This document shows positions 31,278 to 42,262 of a stretch of DNA of 64,000 bases, piece by piece (position 1 is the first letter of the stretch; every line of letters begins with the position of its first letter). The stretch is from positions 78,225-142,224 of the forward strand of contig JABCPU010000164.1 of NCBI GenBank assembly GCA_016800925.1. The letters are read 5' to 3'. The translations under genes and the position numbers were made by a program. The DNA is from Suillus spraguei. Taxonomy: Eukaryota; Basidiomycota; Agaricomycetes; Boletales; Suillaceae. The notes under the pieces are model-generated. The model saw only the letters and a list, made by a program, of their open reading frames with translations. It had not been told where the DNA came from and made no database searches.

Positions 31278-33337
31278 TGTCATATACCAAACTTCTAATC
31301 TCAGATCCGATCATATCCGTCCGTTCCACAGATCCTGTCCGGACCACCCATCCGAATGTACTCACTTCTCGCACCTTAACTCCCTGGTGAACATCTGCGT
31401 CTATCTCCTTTCGTCATTTCTCCTACTACCGGTACTCCGGCTGTTTATATTTCCGTCCTGTGTTACTGATCCGTTTCCTGTGTTCATTTCCGATTCATGC
31501 TTACTGATCCGCTGTGCAATAACTAATAGACTTCCGTTACACTTCGTACATAGCCCTCGGTCCCGGACTTGCTGATTATCCGTCTTAGATACTTACTGTA
31601 TATAAACCACTTGTAGATCTTCGTAGAACCTTAGTTCGAATATCATCTTAGATTCTGCTCATTCTGCCTCCTCCGGACTTAAGTCACTCTCCGCTTTAAG
31701 TCACCTTCTGAGACTTAGGATCGACTCCTATAGTCCATACCTCCGACTCTATCTTCGGATAGTCCATCTCCGTTAGTTTCTAGTTGGGAACTCGTTCCGA
31801 AACTAGCCTTAATCTCTTTCCTCTCCTTACGTTCCGAATTACCTTCGGACGTATTACATCCGACACCTTCGGACACCCGGATCCGTCACGCAACCCCTTC
31901 CGGGTCTTCGGACGAATAACTCCTCCCTGAAATAAAGGGCATTACTCGAGAAAGGGGCACAGTGTACGAACTGAGGCCAAAGCCCTTCGGATCTCTCTAC
32001 CCTTGAGTACAGTCTTAACAATCACCCCACTGGCACATCCGGCCCTTAGTGACACAACGAGAGCAGTACCCATCCTTTGCCCCAGACGCAGGAGCAGCCT
32101 TGGCCTTTACCAACCCATTAATATCCGGGTCCGGAAGAGTCCACAGCACTCACCCGAGCCTCAATCAGTGCTCTCCGCCTCTTCTCCTCCATCTCCCTCC
32201 GGATTTCCGCCAACTCAATCTGCTTCAACTCCTCCTGCCTTTTCCGCTCCTCCGCCTCTTTCCGCTTCCGTTCCGCCTCGGCTTCCGCTGCAGCCTTAGC
32301 AGCCGCCAGTTGCTGCTCCAGATCCGCACAAGGTCAGCAGCAGACTTAGGGGCATCGGATTTCTTTCCAGACATGTTAGGAGACAAGTTTTGTTAACAAG
32401 GATATGAAGTGGGGGTAGGAATCATTTCGGACGTCTGACGTCCGTATATCTGTTGGATTACAAACTCAGCACTACAACCATCAAACTTCCCCATCGTCTC
32501 GCATTAATCTTGTCCAATCCGGATCGACGCTTCTTGTGCCTCAGGGGTTCGGCCCTAAGGGGGGGATACTGTCATATACCATACTTCTAATCTCAGATCC
32601 AATCATATCCATCCAGATCCGATCGTTTCCATATCCGTCCGGTCCACAGATCCTGTCCGGACCACCCTTCCGAATGTACTCACTTCTCGCACCTTAACTC
32701 CCTGGTGAACATCTGCGTCTATCTCCTTTCGTCATTTCTCCTACTACCGGTACTCCGGCTGTTTATATTTCCGTCCTGTGTTACTGATCCGTTTCCTGTG
32801 TTCATTTCCGATTCATGCTTACTGATCCGCTGTGCAATAACTAATAGACTTCCGTTACACTTCGTACATAGCCCTCGGTCCCGGACTTGCTAATTATCCA
32901 TCTTAGATACTTACTGTATATAAACCACTTGTAGATCTCCGTAGAACCTTAGTTCGAATATCATCTTAGATTCTACTCATTCTGCCTCCTCCGGACTTAA
33001 GCCACTCTCTGCTTTAAGTCACCTTCCGAGACTTAGGATTGACTCCTATAGTCTATACCTCCGACTCTATCTTCGGATAGTCCATCTCCGTTAGTTTCTA
33101 GTTAGGAACTCGTTCCAAAACTAGCCTTAATCTCTGTCCTCTCCTTACGTTCCGAATTACCTTCGGACGTATTATATCCGACACCTTCGGACACCCGGAT
33201 CCGTCACGCAACCCCTTCCGGGTCTTCGGACGAATAACTCCTCCCTGAAATAAAGGGCATTACTCGAGAAAGGGCACAGTGTACAAACTGAGGCCAAAGC
33301 CCTTCGGATCTCTCTACCCTTGAGTACAGTCTTAACA
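31278..33337 (+). mobile_element. LTR-D non-autonomous element (short interior)
   Basis: Two LTRs of about 743 and 768 bp (31278-32020 and 32570-33337) that are nearly identical apart from a roughly 25 bp insertion in the right copy. Each has TATATAAACCAC near its middle. The interior is only about 550 bp. A polypurine tract CCTAAGGGGGGGATAC ends right before the right LTR, which sets the plus orientation. No gag or pol motif is present, so it is a TRIM/LARD-like non-autonomous element. The flanks (CGGTC and CATGC) do not match. Confidence 0.8.
32050..32373 (-). pseudogene. Antisense coiled-coil ORF with cysteine motif inside LTR-D element
   Basis: On the strand opposite to the LTR promoter, ATG at 32373 opens MSGKKSDAPKSAADL. 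One frame change later a long charged helix is readable: ADLEQQLAAAKAAAEAEAER, EAEERKRQEELKQIELAEIR, then EEKRRRALIEARVSA. After a stop and another frame, GYCSRCVTKGRMCQWG gives CxxC-x6-C. The strict charge pattern over about 60 codons is what a real coding sequence would leave and is hard to get by chance. No family name is known to me. Domestic cargo of the element or an antisense gene are both possible. Confidence 0.5.
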
Positions 33338-35730
33338 CATGCCTTCATTGCAGATTGCAAGGACCTCCCATTTAATATCTATGGGACATGGAATGAGTCC
33401 TTACTTGACAAAGATGAGGAACTTGCACAGGAAATACACATACATATACAAGGAGTTGGAAGATACATGAAGGCTACGAACATTGTTGACTTCCTTGATA
33501 CACCAGAAATGCGAAACCGGAGTGGACTCACAAAGCGAATCAGTCTTGCGACTGCACAGCGATAGATGAAAAGACTTGAGTACCACTGGACAAAAGACCC
33601 AAAAGGTTAATTTGTTGATGGTCATGAGAGAGATGATGCTGTGGCTTACCAGCAGGAAATTTTTTTTGCCTGCATGGGCAGCAATCAAGGAAAAGGCTTG
33701 AGATTGGTCTTGTCACAAGTGAGATGGAGATTACCCTCATCCTGAAGAAAAGAAGACTGTTGTATGGTGGCATGACAAGTCCACATTCCATGCAAATGAC
33801 CGTCGCAAAACACGATGGGTCCACAAAAGCGAAACAGCTGTGCCCTATGCAAAGGGGGAGGGACCATCATAGATGATTGCGGAGCTCATTTCTGCTGGTT
33901 ATGGGTGGTTGCAGTCACCTGATGGTGTAAAGATACAATCTAGCCTGGGCTGTAGATAAACCACGGCCTAAGCTAGTATGTGAGTCTTGCGCTCTACCTA
34001 GTCTGCTTCACTTGTGAAGGCAAGAATATTTGACCCTGAAGGGAATGCTAGTTAATATAGTTTGATAATGCCCAACCTGAGGTGCAAGAATGCCATCGGA
34101 GGTAGTGAGATGCTAACAGTAACCTCTGGTCCATGGGAAACTAGCAGTAATACTAGTGGTAAGCGCAGGAAAGCGGTAGACAAGCAGTAGTGCGAGCGAT
34201 AAAACTACGGTAAAGTGTGGGAACTTCTGCAGTAAAACAAGTGGTGAAGCACGGGAAAAGTGGTAAAGAGCGGTGGTGTATGCAGCAGTAAAGCAATTCT
34301 TAGAGACAGTAACTTTGGTAAAGGACTTTATTTGTTGTGACAGTAGTGGTGACTATTCCTAAGTACCATGTGTACTATAGGAGGGAAGTAAGGAACAAGT
34401 ACAGGTACCTAGGAATTTTTATATGAAAGAATAGCTATAAAGATGGAAGGGATAGGATAAACATGCAGCAGACATGTAATAAGACTGCACTTCAGTTTAC
34501 AAAACATAACATACTGGCGAGACTGGATGGACATTGGATGGATGGTAAATCTTGCTTGAGGATGCCAAATGGGTTCGCAGAGATTGCCGAAGATTACTGC
34601 TTCACAGGAAAGTTGCCGTAGTACAGCTGCTAAGCTGCAATGAGGCTTGTGGAGTGTGGAACAATACTGTTAGATAGGGGTAACCATGGTAAAACATCAC
34701 GGCAAGGGACGGTGAAGCTGAGAGGTAAGGATAATGATAGCCATTTGACTCCTATACAAAATATGCTGTTTCGAGCCCAGCGTGAGTTTGTCCATTACAA
34801 CGGGAAAGAGGAGGCTTGTGTCTTCTTCAAAGCAGGAAAAAATCATGAAGGGTACTTCATGAACCAGGACATCCTCAACCAAGCTGAAAGGTCAATAAAA
34901 ATTCTAGCGAAGTACTACACCAATGAAATTATGTTCTTGTATTCAATAATGCTATGACTCACTTAAAACGTGCAGACAGAGCTCTCTGCAAAAAATATGC
35001 CAAAGGGAACATTGAAGGTGGGAAATAATTGGGGTGTGGAGGTTAATGTTCAAGATGCAGCTGGCAAACAAGTTTACACTGCAGATGGCAAGCTGATGAA
35101 AGAAATAATTTGAATGGACAATGCAACTTTTGCAGACGGATCAAAACAGTCACTTTATTTCGGCAAAGATGCTGGACCAAAAGCAGGTCTCTTCAAAGGG
35201 ATGGCTGTAATCTTGTATGAGCGAGGCCTTATTCAAGAATTGAAACTGTGGGCACAGTGCAAGGACTTCAAGTGTGCAAAGGGAGCAACAAATTGCTGTT
35301 GTCGTCGGGTGCTGTACAATCAGTCAGATTTCATTGCCATCGAGTTGAATCTCAAGAGGACACACAAAGCAAGAGGATTTTTAGTGTTATTACTTCCAAA
35401 GTTTTACTGTGAACTTAACTTCATTGAACAGTGCTGGGGATATGCAAAATGAGTCTATCATCAATATCCCGCATTATCAAAAGAAGCAGACCTTGAACAG
35501 AATGTTCTCTCAGCTCTTGAATTAGTGCCGCTTGATAGTATGCACCGGTGTGTTCATTATTAAAATCTTACATTAAAATGTTCACACCAATCAGGTTTTC
35601 AACATGAGCCTGCTGGTTCATGGATGCATATCATAAAGGATTGAATGGGAAACAAGCTGCATGGGCCTCAAAAAATACACAGGCCACTGAGTACTGCCAG
35701 ATAATATTTTGCACAATCTCGATGTATGAT
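33338..35730 (+). pseudogene. Agaricomycete DDE transposase (Tc1/mariner-like class), truncated
   Basis: The reading order is LPFNIYGTWNESLLDKDEEL, TPEMRNRSGLTKRISLATAQ and GHERDDAVAYQQEIFF, then VVWWHDKSTFHANDRRKTRW (first catalytic Asp), ELISAGYGWLQSPDG, [LTR-E], EEACVFFKAGKNHEGYF, FADGSKQSLYFGKD, GLFKGMAVILYERGL, CKDFKCAKGATNCCCRR and LLPKFYCELNFIEQCWGYAK (C-terminal Glu region). A likely intron near 35547-35594 precedes the last exon. I recall this series from abundant Agaricomycete DDE transposase-like genes; the superfamily label is tentative. The N-terminus is missing at the LTR-D junction, and stops and frameshifts are frequent. Confidence 0.68.
33926..34799 (-). mobile_element. LTR-E (reverse) inside the DDE transposase
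   Basis: An 874 bp repeat from TGTAAAGATACAATCTAGCC to GTCCATTACA. It shares its first 30 bases with LTR-B but is a separate family; the other copy is at 37174-38073. The flanks ATGG and ACGG could be a four-base target duplication with one change. Removing it restores SPDG-KEEACVFFKAGKN. Confidence 0.8.
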
Positions 35731-36171
35731 AGCAACTTGATAGTGACTGTCAATTGTAAAATGTAACATGATGTCACAGTCTGTCACCGTCAAAGTCACA
35801 CCATGTGATTGAGTTATGTATGACTGCGGTCTATCTTAGCTAACTATATACACATATTGAAACTGAGATACAAACTGAGTCTGAAACTACTAACCAATCA
35901 TAAAATAGATGTGAGAATCATATGATGTGATGGTTGTGACATAGTGATGACATCATAGTTCTAGAAGATTCTAAGATTACATGACACTATCTTATTTCAT
36001 CTTATCTTATCTGATAGCATCATAGAATATCTCTTCATCTTCATCAGGAAATTCAATTATAGAAGCAGATTATAGGGATTTTGGTAGGTTTAGGGTTTGT
36101 TTTAGCGCTGGGTTTAGATGCTTTAGGGAAACTGAGGAAAGAATAATGGTTTGTATTTGGAATTCGTGACA

Positions 36172-37173
36172 TTACTCCCTCTCTAGGATGAGCATCATCG
36201 CAAATGTATGAAGGTCTGATGTTACGCTTTCTCCAATTCTTGAAATCTTCTGAATTAAGTATAGATCGTTGAATTCTTTTGGATTTAGCTGCCATGGGAT
36301 TCTTTTTGTGAAACTCCACTATAAGGTTTGGGGAATTCTTTACATTGTCTTCTGGTTCCTATGTCAATTCCTCAATCAGATATCCTTCCCATTTTACTTG
36401 GTATTGCAGCTTTCCTTGGAATAAACAGCTATCTAATACTTCTTCTGCAACAAATTCTTCCTGATCATCAACTATGTCAGGAGGTGGTCAGGTGGGTTGA
36501 GAATGAGGAATCATTTGAGATGCATAGTATGGAGTAAGTAATTAGATGTGGAACACTGGATGAATCTGATAATTTGCCAATCTTCTCTAATATTTCAAAG
36601 GGCCCAAGACAATGATTTGACAACTTTTGACTTGGACAACATTGTTTAATGTTCTTTGCATCTAGCCAGACCTTGTCTCCCTTTTTATACTGTGGTTCAT
36701 CTTTTACTCCTTTGTCATAGAACCATTTCATTTGTTCATTGACTAGTTTCAAAGTATTCTCTGCATCATCTCTTGCTTCTTTCATTTGATCCACTCTTTC
36801 ACCGGCAACAGGAATACAGGAGTTGAAATTAGGAGATATTGTGAATTCTGTATTATATCCATATAGAACTTTGAAAGGGCTGTGATCAGTGACTGTGACT
36901 GCATTGTTGTGCGAAAATTCCTCAATTGGCAACCAAGATACCCAATCATTCTGTCTATAGGAGGTAAACAGGCGCAAATATTGTTCAACTTCCTGATTTA
37001 CATGTTCTGTGTTTCTGTCTGTTGGGGATGATAGGCGGTCGAAGCAGACCATTTTGTGCGTAATCTTTTTGACATTTGTCCCATAAACTTTGATACAAAT
37101 TGTGTTCCTCTATCTGAAATCACTTTCTTTGGTGTTCTGTGATGTTTCCATACATTTTTTAAAAATAGCTCAG
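36172..37173 (-). pseudogene. LTR-C integrase C-terminal half and chromodomain
   Basis: Reads from LFLKNVWKHHRTPKKVISDR (second catalytic Asp), TAYHPQ and VNQEVEQYLRLF through KGDKVWLDAKNIKQ and LGPFEILEKIG. It then shifts frame into a chromodomain at about 36470-36330: EEFVAEEVLDS, LQYQVKWEGYLIEEL, a stop where Trp is expected, EPEDN and LIVEFHKKNP. The chromodomain is known to target integration to chromatin marks. The reading continues a short way to a stop near 36178, next to the polypurine tract. Continues from 38074 across LTR-E. Confidence 0.8.
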
Positions 37174-38073
37174 TGTGACGAGAAAATACACACTGAGCTT
37201 CAAACAGCATATTTTCATATAGGTGTCAACTGGCAATCATTATCCTTACCTCTCGGCTTCAATGTCCTATGTTGTACCATTTTACCATGCGTTACCCCTA
37301 TCTAACGGTATCATTCTGCACTCCAGAAGCCTCATTGCAGCTTAGCGGCTGTACTGCGGCAACTTTCCTGCAAAGCGGTGATTTTCGGCAATCTCCACAA
37401 ACCCATTAGGCATCCTCAAACAAGATTTACCGTCCATGCAATGTCCATCCAGTCTCGCCGGTATGTGATGTTTTGTCAACTGAAGTGCAGTCTTATTACA
37501 TGTCTGCTGCGTGTTTATCCTATCCCTTCCATCTCCATAGCTATTCCTTTCATATAAAATTCCTAGGTACCTGTACTCATTCCTTACTTCCCTCCTATAG
37601 TACACACAGTACTTAGGAATAGTCACCACTACTGTCTCTTACGGAATAAAGTCTTTTACTGAAGTCACTGTCTCTAAGAATTGCTTTACCGCTGCACGCA
37701 CAACTGCTCTTTACCGCTTTTCCCATGCTTACCGCAGCTTCACCGCTTGTTTTACTGCAGAAGTTCCCACACCTTACCACAGTTTTACCACTTGTACTAC
37801 CGCAGTTTTACTGCTTACACTACCACTTGCCTACTGCATTCCCACACTTACTGCTAGCTTCCCGCAGACTGGAGGTCACCGCTAGCATCTTGCTACCTCC
37901 AATGGCATTCTCGCACCACAGGTTAGGCATTATCAAATTATATTAACTTAGTATTCCCTTTAGGGTCGAACATTCTTGCCTTTGCAAGAGAAGCAGACTA
38001 GGTAGAGCGCAAGACTTGCATACTAGCTTAGGCCATGGTTCATCTACAGCTCAGGCTAGATTGTATCTTTACA
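37174..38073 (+). mobile_element. LTR-E (plus) inside LTR-C integrase
   Basis: A 900 bp repeat from TGTGACGAGAAAATACACAC to TTGTATCTTTACA, reverse to the copy at 33926. The flanks TCAG and TTGG do not clearly match. It splits integrase between DSKEIAN and ELFLKNVW. It carries many short TTACCGC-like motifs (37685-37870). Confidence 0.8.
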
Positions 38074-38441
38074 TTGGCAATTTCCTTTGAGTCTACTTCT
38101 TTGTTTGTGGGAATAAAGTGTGTCTGTTTCAAAATACTATCACACCCTTCACTCTTTGGTAGGTCCACAATCAAGTCACATGTGATTATTTGCCAAGGTC
38201 CTTCTGGGACTTTATTTAGCTGTAAAGGTCCCATTGGTTTAATAGGATAGACCTTTGTTTGTCTACAACAATCACAACCATCTACATAGTCATGAACACT
38301 CTTTGTCATCATTGGCCACCAATAGTTTCCGGAAATCAATTCTAAGGTTTTGGCACATCCAGGATATCCAGCCAGTGGTGAGTCATGCAATAACTCTAAA
38401 ATGTCTTGGTGGATCTCTTTATCATTTGGAATGTAAACCAA
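38074..38441 (-). pseudogene. LTR-C integrase N-terminal half
   Basis: Zinc-binding region with HDSPLAGYPGCAKTLELI, YWWPMMTKSVHDYVDGCDCC (HHCC-type), then the start of the core, QIITCDLIVDLPKS, with the first catalytic Asp. It is cut at DSKEIAN by LTR-E. Confidence 0.82.
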
Positions 38442-39700
38442 TCCTCAGAATAATACCAATCCATCCTCAACATTCCATTCTTTGACTCCTCTATGCAATT
38501 GCATCAGTGCTGCTTTTAGCATTTCTAGCACTTTTGTTACTTCAGGCTCTTGTTCTGTACATTGTCTAATCTTTTTCAGAAGAGATTTTTTTCCTTCAAT
38601 AAGAACTTGGCCTCTTTTAGCAGCATTAATTTTGAAAAATTCCGGTTTAAGCAAAACACAATCAGAATTGTCATTTTCTACCCCCTCTCTGTCGTCTGAT
38701 CTCCAGGACAGACAATCGGCCTTATCATTGACTACACCAGGCTTATGTTGGAGCATAAATTCATACTCCGCCAGGAACAAACTCCATCTGGCTTGCCTTC
38801 TCATCAACTTTTGACTCATCATGAAATACTCAAAATTTTCATGATCTGTCCAGATCTCCACAGGATGAGGTGCTCCCTGCACATAGTGCCTCCACTCTTC
38901 TAACTCTTGAATAATTGCTAATAAGTCTTTGTCATGGATGTCATAATGTCTTTCTGCATCATTCATTGACTTTGAGTAATAAGCAACAGGATGCCATAGT
39001 CCATCTTCCATTTGTTAAAAAAGAAAAAGTACTGCACCAGATGCATAATCAGAAGCATTGGTTTCTTTTCTTTTCTTTTTCTCAACATCTGGCATTACTA
39101 GGAGCAGAGCTTCTGTGAATCATGTCTTTAATTCATCAAACACATTCTGTTGTTTCTCCATCTAATTTCATGGAACACCTTTTCTTAGCAAATCATTCAT
39201 TAGTCTGGCTATATCTGAGAACCCCAATATAAATCTTCAATAGAAGTTGGCAAAGCTCATGAATGCTTGTATATATTTTACGCATTTGGGAACAGGCCAT
39301 TTCAATACTCCTTCTACTTTCACAGGGTCCATAGACACATTGCCTTTTTCCACAATCAACCCTAAGAATTTGACATTAGACTGTTTGAAACTACATTTCT
39401 CTGGTTTCAGGTAATCATGAAGCCAGTCTGGAATCATTTCTTCTACTCACTTCTTCTTCTTAGTAGCTTCTTCTGCTACTTTCTGCTCTGTGGCGATAGA
39501 AGCTTTATATCTAATCCATTCATTCTTTGGACTATCTTCATCTTCTATTTCCTCAACCATTGCCCTCTTCTTCACTATGCCTTCATCATCATCTTCCTCT
39601 TTCATGGGAATCAGATCTGGCAAGTCACCCTGTTTTTGGGTTTTACGTTTTTCTCTATTTTTTTGTCTTTTTTCTTTTTTAGTCTCACACTTAACTGGGC
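38442..39700 (-). pseudogene. LTR-C reverse transcriptase remnant and RNase H
   Basis: The RT is almost gone: after MIPDWLHDYL the frame goes straight to KPEKCSFKQSNVKFLGLI, so the fingers and palm with the catalytic YxDD are missing, yet the frame is kept. The RT connection follows (KWPVPKCVKYIQAFMSFANF). RNase H reads NASDYASGAVL, GLWHPVAYYSKSMNDAERHY, DKDLLAIIQELEEWRHYVQG, WTDHENFEYF and RRQARWSLFLAEYEF. A Lys/Glu-rich spacer lies between protease and RT. Stops are scattered. Confidence 0.85.
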
Positions 39701-40160
39701 ATCATGTAAGAGCAAATCGTCCTGTGTTCCAATCAATCTCTGGATTATGATACCTTAGCCAATCTATGCCAATAATGACATCATTGCTTCCTAGATCTGT
39801 AACCATGAAGGCTGCTTTGTCTTCTTCATGATCTCTGATCTTGAGTCCTATTTCAGCGAATTGAGTCATAACTCCAGCAGCATTTAAGGAACCCTCAATG
39901 TTCTTGACTGGTATGGGACACAATAATTTACGACATCGGACATCATTGTTCTTCACAAATCTTTTGCTTATAAATAGTGTTGATGCACTGCAATCCACAA
40001 GTGCTTTTATGTCTGCTTGTCTTTTCTTTCTTTCAGTGTAACTGGAATATAAAAATGCTCTGATTTAGATTGTATATATACTTCTGTTACATCTGAGAAA
40101 GTAGAAAGAATAGAGAAACAATTGTTTGCGTCTAGGTCTGCAGACTCTGACTTCAACCCT
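39701..40160 (-). pseudogene. LTR-C aspartic protease
   Basis: IKALVDCSASTLFISKRFV corresponds to the ALVDSGATxxFI active site of retroviral-type proteases, here with Cys in place of Ser after the catalytic Asp. The second half reads AAFMVTDLGSNDVIIGIDWL and NPEIDW, the usual flap-to-end pattern. It lies between the Gag zinc knuckle and RT. Confidence 0.82.
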
Positions 40161-41205
40161 TCTAAAAACCCTTGCCTTCTTTGGAGGACAACCAGTCCTT
40201 AAACCATTTAAGCACAGATTCTTCTTTGGTAGATGTTGCCTTCACTTGCGCTGGTTTCGGTGCTTCTTTACAGTTCCTAGCCATGTGTCCTTCTCCACCG
40301 CATCTGTAGCATTTGAAAGCTCCAGGCTTTCTTTGCAGTTTGGGGGCATTCTTTTGCCTTCTGGAGTTGACATCCATAACATCACTGTTACTGGGACCAG
40401 CCCTTGATGAAGAAGGAACTCCACTGTTAGACTTGGGAGTCCACCAGGTGTTTCACTTCTTCTCTGCATCCAACTCTTCAAAGTTTTGCCCAATTTCTAC
40501 TGCTCTTTCAACCATTTTGTTAAAAGTGTTCTTGTCTTTGAGCACAATGTGAGCAAGTTGTTCTTTGATCTGGGTTTGTAGACCAGATTGGAGTTTGAGG
40601 CGAAGGTCGTAATCTGAGAAGTTCATAAAGACCGACTTCTGTTTGAAAGATGCAACATATTCTGGAACAGTGCTAGAGCCTTGCCTAGGGGTTTCTAGTT
40701 CTCTATTGACTTTTGCTTCTTTGTTCTCATCTTTAAACATGTGTGAGAACTCCTCTAAGAAGTCTTGAAAAATCAATTGTCCTGCAGCTTGTTGTTTTAC
40801 ATAAGGTTCTACCCATTTTCTGGCATTTCCCTTTAGTTAAGACAACAAAAGACTGAGGTGTTGTTGTTCTGTTGCATTGGGGTATTGTGTGAGGTAGAGG
40901 GATACTTGTGCCAAGAATGTTTCAATATTAATGGAATCTTTTCCTCCAGTGAACTCTGTTGGCTTCGCAATTTTAGGAGTTCCTCCAGATGATGTCAGCA
41001 CAGGTTTTGCTTCCAAATCATCAACTTTGTCACTATATTGATGAAGTTGTTCATGTAGTTCTTCATTCTGGGTTTGCAAGATTTCGTTCATATCCTTGAG
41101 CCTTTGAACTTGCTCTTGAACTGGAGCAATTGCAGCATTGATGGTGTTGGCAATGTACTCAGCCAAGGCTTGTTCACTAGGAATGGTAGCAGCAGGAGCA
41201 GACAT
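40161..41205 (-). pseudogene. LTR-C Gag with CCHC zinc knuckle
   Basis: MSAPAATIPSEQALAEYIAN opens at 41205. A coiled coil (VQRLKDMNEILQTQNEELHE) precedes the capsid-like part: TEFTGGKDSINIETFLAQVS, WVEPYVKQQAAGQ, FLEEFSHMFKDENKEAKV and STVPEYVASFKQKSVFMNFS. The nucleocapsid motif is CYRCGGEGHMARNC near 40290. Stops at about 40837 and 40450 and near the end break the frame. This Gag is upstream of protease, the normal order. Confidence 0.85.
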
Positions 41206-41982
41206 AGTACCAGTTGTTCTCTGGAACCCAATTTACTGATGTCTGTGGTTGACTAGTCATAATGAACAATCTGAATAGGAAAGATGGTGAAAAGGAGATG
41301 GGAAAAAGATACGTAAATGGAAAACTGAGTGGTCCCCAATATCTGATTGGATCTACCACGTACTCAGGTCCTAAAGGGTTCTTTAATCAACCCTACTAGG
41401 TGCTTCCCTATTTACCAACTAAGAAGACTATTGTAAAGGTTTTTGTGATCTTCTAAGTGGAAAAATTTATCTTGAGGGACAGGGTGCTCTTCCAGCTGAA
41501 GCTTACAAGCAACCAGTCTATCTTGAACAATGAGGCAATTTCACTAAATACTCAGAAGAAGACTAGACCTTCTATTGTACGAAGAGAAGTTATCATAAAA
41601 GGAAACTATTGTAGAGCTCAGCAGGCAGGGTCTTGTGCCAGCACTGAGGTCATGGATTGAACACCTAATGTCACTCGTTCACTGTCTACTAGCAGCAGCA
41701 ATGTAAGGCTGGGCCTAGTAGAGGTCTACTAACTACAAAAGGCTATAGGTATGAATGCACTCAAAGTGAACAAAGGGAAGAATGAAATTCTTGACTTGTT
41801 AGGTCAGGCAAGAAGAAACATGTGATGTGTTACTATTCTTGAAGGGCTAGTGCCTTTGGAGAAGAGTTACAGAAAAGTGGTAAGGCTTTTGATGCTGATG
41901 TCAACAGTAATGTTGAAATCAAGGATTAAAGGAAAGTAGTGCAGCGGTATGCGAATCGGAGTCCCCTATAGTTCAAACCTAA
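41206..41982 (-). other. LTR-C 5' leader
   Basis: About 780 bp between the 5' LTR and gag, without coding motifs. A primer-binding site should start next to the LTR at about 41982 (TTAGGTTTGAACTATAGG on the minus strand), but I could not match it to a tRNA by eye. Confidence 0.55.
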
Positions 41983-42262
41983 TGTCACAACCCACAAACA
42001 AATTAATGCAAGGGCAGAGACTAGGACTCAAACTAGATAGTGATGACATCATAGTTCTAGAAGATTCTAAGATCACGTGACACTATCTTGTCTTATCTTA
42101 TCTTATTTGATAGCATCATTGAAGATCTCTTCATCTTCATCAGGAAGATTATAGAAGCAGATATAGGAATTTTGGTAGGTTTAGGGTTTGTTTTAGTGCT
42201 GGGTTTAGACGCTTTAGGGAAATTGAGGAAAGAATAATGGCTTGTATTTGGAATTCATGACA
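41983..42262 (-). repeat. 5' LTR of LTR-C, internally deleted
   Basis: 280 bp from TGTCACAACCC to ATTCATGACA. Compared with the 3' LTR it lacks everything between CTCAAACTAG and ATAGTGATGAC. Next to it, in the host gene, is the CCATC duplication. Confidence 0.85.

Larger units (their letters stand above)
29959..36171 (-). repeat. 3' LTR of LTR-C, interrupted
   Basis: LTR-C sequence is visible at 29959-30349 and from about 35731 to 36171, where the element-side end TGTCACGAATTCC follows a polypurine tract (AGAGAGGGAGTAA on the minus strand). It holds a long middle segment that the 5' LTR lacks. Confidence 0.8.
29959..42262 (-). mobile_element. LTR-C chromovirus with nested insertions (TSD CCATC)
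   Basis: A 12.3 kb block whose ends are TGTTACAACCC (29959) and ATTCATGACA (42262). CCATC lies on both sides (29954-29958 and 42263-42267). The coding direction is minus: 5' LTR 42262-41983, leader, gag, protease, RT, RNase H, integrase, chromodomain, polypurine tract, then the 3' LTR 36171-29959. The 3' LTR was later filled by a composite insertion at 30350-35730, and integrase was split by LTR-E. It inserted into the zinc-finger family gene. It is inactive: the RT core is deleted and several frames are broken. Confidence 0.88.

Noticed and set aside
31387..31575. A 62-codon ORF that occurs identically at 32705-32893
   Set aside because: It lies in the same place in both LTR-D copies and has no coding motif. 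It is a chance frame in the LTR.
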